In this document: in pieces, positions 34,728-39,138 of the stretch
Position numbering within the stretch: the first letter of the stretch is position 1
Layout: every line of letters begins with the position of its first letter
Source: Sulfuriferula sp. AH1
Lineage (GTDB): Bacteria > Pseudomonadota > Gammaproteobacteria > Burkholderiales > Sulfuriferulaceae
Assembly: GCF_002162035.1 (NCBI RefSeq)
Contig: NZ_CP021139.1
Coordinates: 1 to 39,138, forward strand
DNA: 39,138 nucleotides
Direction of reading: 5' to 3'
Position numbers and translations under genes: made by a program
Notes under the pieces: model-generated
Seen by the model: the letters and a program-made list of their open reading frames with translations, nothing else
Told to the model about the DNA's origin: nothing
The model's database searches: none

Positions 34728-34794
34728 AATGAGCGAATGAGTAAAAGAGTTCTTACTTAACGTGCGAATTCTTGCTATACTCAAATGAGTAAAT
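34728..34794 (+). promoter_or_regulatory. parA promoter and ParG-type operator
   Basis: Extended -10 TGCTATACT (34773-34781) with the near-palindrome ACTCAAATGAGT at 34779-34790. Further GAGT/ACTT boxes lie at 34735-34760. ParG (TP228) operators are made of ACTC boxes. The 22 bp 34773-34794 recur exactly at the virB5 operon promoter. Confidence 0.72.
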
Positions 34795-34825
34795 GCACGT
34801 TAATTTCATTCACTCAGGAGGCCCC

Positions 34826-35455
34826 ATGCAGGTTATCGCCGTGTTGAACCAGAAAGGCGGGTCAGGAAAAACGACCATCGCCACCCACCTAGCCCGCGCC
34901 CTGCAACTGGACGGGGCTAGCGTGTTGCTTGTCGATTCAGACCCACAGGGCAGCGCCCGCGATTGGGCCGCCGTGCTGGACGAGAACCCCGTTACGGTTG
35001 TCGGTATCGACCGACCGACCATTGACCGCGATCTAAAGGCCATCGGTCATAAAGATTTTGTAGTGATCGACGGCGCACCGCAGGCCGCAGACCTTGCCGT
35101 TTCAGCGATCAAGGCCGCCTCGTTCATCCTGATACCCGTGCAGCCTAGCCCTTACGACATTTGGGCGACAGCCGATCTTGTCGAGCTGGTGAAACAGCGC
35201 ATCGAGGTCACGGACGGGAAGCTACAGGCGGCGTTCGTCGTGTCGCGGGCAATCAAGGGCACGCGCATAGGCGCGGAAATCACCGAGGCTTTGGCCGGCT
35301 ATGGCCTGCCCGTTCTTGAATCCCGCATCACGCAGCGCGTGAGCTATCCCGGCACGGCTGCAGCGGGGACAACCATTCTTGACGCCGAGCCAGACGGCGA
35401 CGGGGCCAGCGAAATCCGCGCCCTGATGAACGAAATTAAGCAAAAACTCGCTTGA
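34826..35455 (+). CDS. parA: ParA/ParF partition ATPase
   Basis: A 209-residue small ParA (type Ib, ParF-like). It has the deviant Walker [18 protein letters not shown], Walker A' [14 protein letters not shown] and Walker B VVIDGAPQ, with no N-terminal helix-turn-helix. It moves plasmid copies apart, driven by the ParG-like partner just downstream. ATG 34826 is chosen for CAGGAG at 34815-34820; an ATG at 34793 lies inside the operator. First gene of the par operon. Confidence 0.94.
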   Translation: MQVIAVLNQKGGSGKTTIATHLARALQLDGASVLLVDSDPQGSARDWAAVLDENPVTVVGIDRPTIDRDLKAIGHKDFVVIDGAPQAADLAVSAIKAASFILIPVQPSPYDIWATADLVELVKQRIEVTDGKLQAAFVVSRAIKGTRIGAEITEALAGYGLPVLESRITQRVSYPGTAAAGTTILDAEPDGDGASEIRALMNEIKQKLA

Positions 35456-35475
35456 GTAAATGAGGATATAAGTAA

Positions 35476-35694
35476 ATGACCGCCACCACTAAGGGCACAC
35501 TCAGCGCCGGCCGCCCAAGCGCCAAAAGTAGCAAAGCCGCCACCCTTGCCAGCCTTGCCGACAAAGCCGCCACCGTTCGCGTGAACTTCGACCTGGACCG
35601 CGACCAGCACATCAAATTGAAGCTGTATGCCACGAAGCAGGGCAAGAGCATCAAAGAGGTGTTGAGCGACTACGTTGCACAGCTTCCAGAGTAA
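35476..35694 (+). CDS. ParG-like centromere-binding protein
   Basis: A 72-residue protein. The N-terminal ~32 residues are flexible, rich in Ser, Thr, Ala and Lys, and the rest (TVRVNFDLDRDQHIKLKLYATKQGKSIKEVLSDYVAQL) is a ribbon-helix-helix. This is the shape of ParG, which binds the centromere, stimulates ParF and represses the operon. It lies 20 bp after parA. The region between has GAGTAAATGAG and AGTAAATG, possible further binding boxes. Confidence 0.85.
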   Translation: MTATTKGTLSAGRPSAKSSKAATLASLADKAATVRVNFDLDRDQHIKLKLYATKQGKSIKEVLSDYVAQLPE

Positions 35695-35710
35695 AGGAGC
35701 GATTACTTAA

Positions 35711-36496
35711 ATGAGTGAATACACAAATGAGCGAGCGATTGATTCAGCTACAGACCTGAATCTGATCCGCGAGCAGTGCGGCACGCTTGAGCTGGCCTTG
35801 CAGACCGAAACCGAACCGGCCCGCCTGTCCGACTTGCGCCGCGAGCTGGCCGAGTGTCGGCAGCGTGCTTTTGAAGTCGAGCAGCGCGACCAGCCAGCGG
35901 CCGAGCGTGAGGCGGGCGGCCCGGCCGGCGACCCGTTGCCACCGGCCGCAGTGCGTGGCGACAGCGAGAAGGCCGCCCCGTTCGTCACCATCGAGGCCGC
36001 AGACCCGCGCCCGGACTATGCCGGCCTGCATGCCGCCGAGCGTATCGAGAACGCCGAGCTACGGCAGGAGCTGGCCGCAGAAGGGCAGGGCGGCCCATCG
36101 AGCAGCGGCGGCATGGAGCGTGAGCGCATCGACCCTGAAATATCCCGGCTGGCCGAGCTGGCCGAGGCCCACCGAACCGGCGTGCAAATGTTTGGCGGCA
36201 TCTACGGCGGCGGCCCGGCCGTGCCGCAGGCCGGCGACCACAGCCCGGCACTGGTGGAACTGGCCGAGCAGCACGAAGCCCGCTTGCTGGCCCGTGACGA
36301 GGCGTTTTCCGGTGAAGTCGTCGCGCAGATCGAGCGCGAGAACGAAAGCCCGGCCTACGTCATCGAGGCCGACGGCGACCGCGTGATGGTTCCAGAGGTA
36401 GAGGGCGCAGAAATGGACGTGGGCGACGACGTGGAAATCAGCCGCGACCAGCAGGGCAACTATGAGGCAGAGGCCGGCCATGACTACGGACGATAA
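35711..36496 (+). CDS. Hypothetical acidic protein in the par operon
   Basis: A 261-residue, Glu/Ala/Pro-rich acidic protein with no membrane segments. The N-terminal ~60 residues are helical (DLNLIREQCGTLELALQTETEPARLSDLRRELAECRQRAF). The middle is low-complexity. The C-terminus (SPAYVIEADGDRVMVPEVEGAEMDVGDDVEISRDQQGNYEAE) looks like a small beta domain. AAGGAG at 35694-35699 precedes ATG 35711. It is 14 bp from the methyltransferase gene and co-oriented with par and restriction-modification genes. Function unknown. Confidence 0.75.
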   Translation: MSEYTNERAIDSATDLNLIREQCGTLELALQTETEPARLSDLRRELAECRQRAFEVEQRDQPAAEREAGGPAGDPLPPAAVRGDSEKAAPFVTIEAADPRPDYAGLHAAERIENAELRQELAAEGQGGPSSSGGMERERIDPEISRLAELAEAHRTGVQMFGGIYGGGPAVPQAGDHSPALVELAEQHEARLLARDEAFSGEVVAQIERENESPAYVIEADGDRVMVPEVEGAEMDVGDDVEISRDQQGNYEAEAGHDYGR

Positions 36497-36510
36497 GAAG
36501 GAATACCAAA

Positions 36511-37971
36511 ATGCTTGAGCTGGCCGATAACGTGCGCCGAGAGGTTGCACCCCGTACCGCGCAGAAATACAAGGCTGAATTCGGGCAATTCATGACGCCT
36601 TCGAGTGTTGCGCGTTTCATGGCGTCACTGTTCCCGCCAAGCACCGTGCAGACCGGCCGCCTACTGGATGCCGGCGCCGGGGTTGGTGCCCTGTCCTGCG
36701 CCTTTCTTGACCGATGGAAGGCCGGAGGCTTTGCATTTGAAAAGGTGGAGGCGACCGCCTACGAAATTGACGACACCTTGCGGGCGCATCTGGCGCAGCA
36801 CTTGGCCGGTTACAGCCGAGTGAAAGCGAACATCATTGCGGGCGATTACATCGAGCTGGCAGCCGCCGAAGGTCTGCAGGATCGAGGCTATACCCATGCG
36901 ATCCTCAATCCGCCTTACAAGAAGATCAACAGCCAGTCAGCGCACCGGCTGGCCCTGCGCAGTGTCGGCATTGAGACGGTGAACTTGTATTCGGCCTTTG
37001 TGGCGCTGGCCGTGGCAATGGCAGCACCGGGCGGCCAGATCGTGGCGATCATCCCGCGCAGCTTCTGCAATGGGCCGTATTACCGCCCGTTCCGTGACTT
37101 CATTCTTGAGCGTGCAGCCATTCGCCACATGCACCTGTTCGACTCGCGTAGCAAGGCGTTCAAGGATGACGAGGTTTTGCAGGAAAACATCATCATCCGG
37201 CTTGAGCGTGGCGGCCAAAAAGGGCCGGTAACGGTCACGACTTCGACCGATGACAGCTTCGAGGACATAACCACGAACGAACACCCGTTTGAGCGGATCG
37301 TGTTCCCGGATGACTCCGAGCGGTTTATTCATGTGCCCACCACGACCGAGAAAAGCACCATCGAGCTATCGCCCGCCGTGCGCTACACGCTGGCCGATCT
37401 TGGCATCAAGGTATCGACCGGGCCAGTCGTGGACTTCCGATTGAAAGAACACCTGCGCGATATGCCCGAGGCCGGCACCGTGCCGCTGATCTACCCCGGC
37501 CACTTGAGCATGACCGGGACAGTCTGGCCCGTGCCGGGCTTGAAGAAGCCGAACGCGATCTTGCGCAACGATGCGACCGACAAATGGCTTTATCCGAACG
37601 GCTTTTATTGCGTGGTTCGCCGGTTTTCATCGAAGGAAGAAAAGCGCCGCGTAGTGGCTAGCGTGGTTGATCCTGCCGCCTTTGGCGGCCATACCGTGCT
37701 TGGGTTCGAGAACCACATGAACCTCTTTCATGAGAACAAGCGCGGCTTGCCTGAGCTGCTGGCAAGAGGGCTGGCCGTGTTCCTGAACACGACCGCCGTA
37801 GATGAGTGTTTCCGCCGCTTTAACGGTCATACGCAGGTCAACGCTACCGACCTCAAGCTGATGAAGTACCCGAGCCGTGATGCTCTTATCCAGCTTGGCG
37901 AATGGGCCAAGCGGAACAGCGAAATCACGCAGGAAATGATTGATGAACAACTAGGGAAATTGACTGCATGA
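36511..37971 (+). CDS. Adenine-specific DNA methyltransferase of a BsuBI/PstI-type system
   Basis: A 486-residue N6-adenine methyltransferase of the gamma class. Motif X-like FGQFMTPSSVARFM lies near residue 30, the SAM site LLDAGAGVGALSCAF near 50, and catalytic motif IV ILNPPYKK near 130. The C-terminal half is the target-recognition region. M.PstI and M.BsuBI are about 500 residues and protect CTGCAG. The partner nuclease overlaps its stop by 4 bp. Specificity is inferred from the nuclease family; CTGCAG occurs within this gene (36874) and elsewhere in the window. Confidence 0.9.
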   Translation: MLELADNVRREVAPRTAQKYKAEFGQFMTPSSVARFMASLFPPSTVQTGRLLDAGAGVGALSCAFLDRWKAGGFAFEKVEATAYEIDDTLRAHLAQHLAGYSRVKANIIAGDYIELAAAEGLQDRGYTHAILNPPYKKINSQSAHRLALRSVGIETVNLYSAFVALAVAMAAPGGQIVAIIPRSFCNGPYYRPFRDFILERAAIRHMHLFDSRSKAFKDDEVLQENIIIRLERGGQKGPVTVTTSTDDSFEDITTNEHPFERIVFPDDSERFIHVPTTTEKSTIELSPAVRYTLADLGIKVSTGPVVDFRLKEHLRDMPEAGTVPLIYPGHLSMTGTVWPVPGLKKPNAILRNDATDKWLYPNGFYCVVRRFSSKEEKRRVVASVVDPAAFGGHTVLGFENHMNLFHENKRGLPELLARGLAVFLNTTAVDECFRRFNGHTQVNATDLKLMKYPSRDALIQLGEWAKRNSEITQEMIDEQLGKLTA

Positions 37972-38918
37972 CAGACCAGAACAACAACATCGAGGCCGCG
38001 CACCAGGTCATCATTTCGCTGGGCCTGCCGAGGGCACAACAAAACGAGCGTTCCGCCCTTTCTTTGCTGGCCCTGCTGAACCTCACGCCGGGCAAGGCAT
38101 GGGCCGACGCTGAAAACCCGCTTGTGGGTATCACCCCAATCATGGATTGGGCGCGGGAGCACTACGGCAAGGAATACGCACCGAACACCCGCGAGACTTT
38201 CCGCCGCCAGACCATGCACCAGTTCTGCGATGCTGGCGTGGCGCTCTACAACCCGGACAAGCCCGACCGCCCGGTGAACAGCCCGAAGGCGGTCTATCAG
38301 ATCGAACCCGCCGCGCTGGCCTTGCTGCGTACCTTTGGCACGCCCGCATGGCATGACGGCCTTACGGCCTATCTGGCCGGGCGTGAAACGCTGGTTGCCC
38401 GCTACGCAATGGCACGAGAGCAAAACCGCATCCCGGTTGAGATTGCGCCGGGAAAAGAAATCACCCTCAGTCCCGGCGAGCATAGCGAACTGATCCGGGC
38501 CATCGTCGAGGACTTCGCCCAGCGCTTCGCACCGGGTAGCGTGCTGGTCTATGCCGGCGACACTGGCGACAAGTGGGGTTACTTCGACGCGGCGTTGCTG
38601 GCCGGGCTGGGTGTGGACGTGGATTCACACGGCAAGATGCCGGACGTGGTGTTGCACTTCACCGCGAAAAACTGGCTGCTGCTGGTTGAGTCTGTCACCA
38701 GTCATGGCCCCGTCGATGGCAAGCGACACGCCGAGCTGGCAAAGCTCTTTGCCGGATCGACTGCAGGGCTGGTCTATGTGACCGCCTTTCCAAACCGGGC
38801 CATCATGGGCCGCTACCTTGGCGAAATCGCATGGGAAACCGAAGTGTGGGTGGCTGATGCACCGTCTCACCTGATCCACTTCAACGGCGTTCGTTTCCTT
38901 GGCCCTTACGCAGATTGA
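37968..38918 (+). CDS. BsuBI/PstI-family type II restriction endonuclease
   Basis: A 316-residue nuclease. The N-terminal ~140 residues form the helical recognition part. The C-terminal domain (about residues 185-316) has the BsuBI/PstI family blocks VYAGDTGDKWGYFDAALLAGLGV, KMPDVVLHFTAKNWLLLVESVTSHGPV (a PD-(D/E)XK-like core) and GLVYVTAFPNRAIMGRYLGEIAWETEVWVA. Family members cut CTGCAG. It is translated after the methyltransferase with a 4-bp overlap, which would delay nuclease production on entry. It probably acts as host defence and a plasmid addiction system. Confidence 0.9.
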   Translation: MTDQNNNIEAAHQVIISLGLPRAQQNERSALSLLALLNLTPGKAWADAENPLVGITPIMDWAREHYGKEYAPNTRETFRRQTMHQFCDAGVALYNPDKPDRPVNSPKAVYQIEPAALALLRTFGTPAWHDGLTAYLAGRETLVARYAMAREQNRIPVEIAPGKEITLSPGEHSELIRAIVEDFAQRFAPGSVLVYAGDTGDKWGYFDAALLAGLGVDVDSHGKMPDVVLHFTAKNWLLLVESVTSHGPVDGKRHAELAKLFAGSTAGLVYVTAFPNRAIMGRYLGEIAWETEVWVADAPSHLIHFNGVRFLGPYAD

Positions 38919-38930
38919 GGATTTGAGTAA

Positions 38931-39128
38931 ATGAGCAAAAAATCACCTACTCATAACAACACCCCGGCCGAGCGCCCCGACCCGTACCGGGCGCGGCCTG
39001 CCGACGATGGCGGCATGTATTTTCTGCTACCGCGTGACGAACATCTATTGCCACCACTCCCTGAAAAGGCCGAGCGCGTTGTTATCGCGTGGCCGGAGGG
39101 GGAGAAGCCGGAGCTGCCCGCCTCCTGA
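38931..39128 (+). CDS. Small hypothetical protein after the restriction gene
   Basis: A 65-residue Pro-rich protein (RPDPYRARPADDGGMYFLLPRDEHLLPPLPEKAERVVIAWPEG). The ATG at 38931 is preceded by GAGGATTTGAGTAA, the same spacer type (GAGTAAATGA) as between parA and parG. Unknown function; it appears to be the last gene of the par-restriction run within the window. Confidence 0.6.
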   Translation: MSKKSPTHNNTPAERPDPYRARPADDGGMYFLLPRDEHLLPPLPEKAERVVIAWPEGEKPELPAS

Positions 39129-39138
39129 ATTCGGGCAC

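Noticed and set aside
36480..36518. Twelve-codon frame at the end of the acidic par-operon gene
   Set aside because: Too short and without independent support; it bridges two real genes by chance.

Overview
The window is an accessory, plasmid-type sequence of high GC from a Pseudomonadota host. A beta- or gammaproteobacterial or acidithiobacilli-like lineage would fit, but the sequence does not settle the genus. The backbone carries an iteron origin with RepA, KfrA, a toxin-antitoxin pair, a ParA/ParG partition locus, stbABC-type stability genes, a relaxase/MobC mobilization module, a coupling protein and part of a type IV secretion (T4SS) operon. The ends of the window look like backbone. 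Whether it is a whole circular plasmid cannot be decided from the sequence alone.

Layout. 29-712 is a plasmid multimer resolvase. 788-19699 is a Tn5053/Tn402-family mercury transposon (merR-TPCADE, an EAL gene, tniR-Q-B-A). It has 25-bp terminal repeats and a 5-bp target duplication CTAAA, and it sits in a dyad next to the resolvase gene, as expected of a 'res-site hunter'. Nested inside its tniA is a second, intact Tn21-subgroup transposon, 9232-18489, with perfect 38-bp terminal repeats and target duplication TGGTA. It carries arsR-C-D-A, a VOC-fold gene, a CBS-domain gene and arsB between tnpR and tnpA. 19808-20553 is a toxin-antitoxin operon. 21073-22720 holds repA and the iteron/DnaA-box origin. 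23256-24732 is kfrA flanked by a perfect 95-bp inverted repeat. 24952-27840 (minus strand) is an operon with virB6, eexN and virB5, preceded by a roughly 400-nt leader containing a tandem, apparently structured RNA. 28298-31548 (minus strand) holds the coupling protein and stbC-stbB-stbA, with stbC frameshifted. 31549-31974 is the probable oriT region, followed by mobC and the relaxase. 34773-39128 is a partition operon that continues into a BsuBI/PstI-type restriction-modification system.

How the parts work together. Maintenance is layered: replication (RepA/iterons), partition (ParA/ParG and StbA/B), multimer resolution (damaged or displaced by the transposon), post-segregational killing (toxin-antitoxin, probably also the restriction-modification system) and KfrA. 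Transfer genes are only partial. Relaxase, MobC, coupling protein, VirB5, VirB6 and the exclusion lipoprotein are present, but VirB1-4 and VirB7-11 are not visible, so the element looks mobilizable rather than self-transmissible unless the rest lies outside the window. The same 22-bp promoter/operator precedes parA and the virB5 leader, which suggests that one regulator, probably ParG, controls both.

Most interesting signals: (1) two diverged 118-bp units in the virB5 leader whose predicted helices change by compensatory substitutions, followed by a hairpin that would occlude the virB5 ribosome-binding site; (2) a shared C-terminal tail on VirB5 and the exclusion lipoprotein EexN; (3) the doubly nested metal-resistance transposons with exact target duplications; (4) the inverted-repeat-flanked kfrA.
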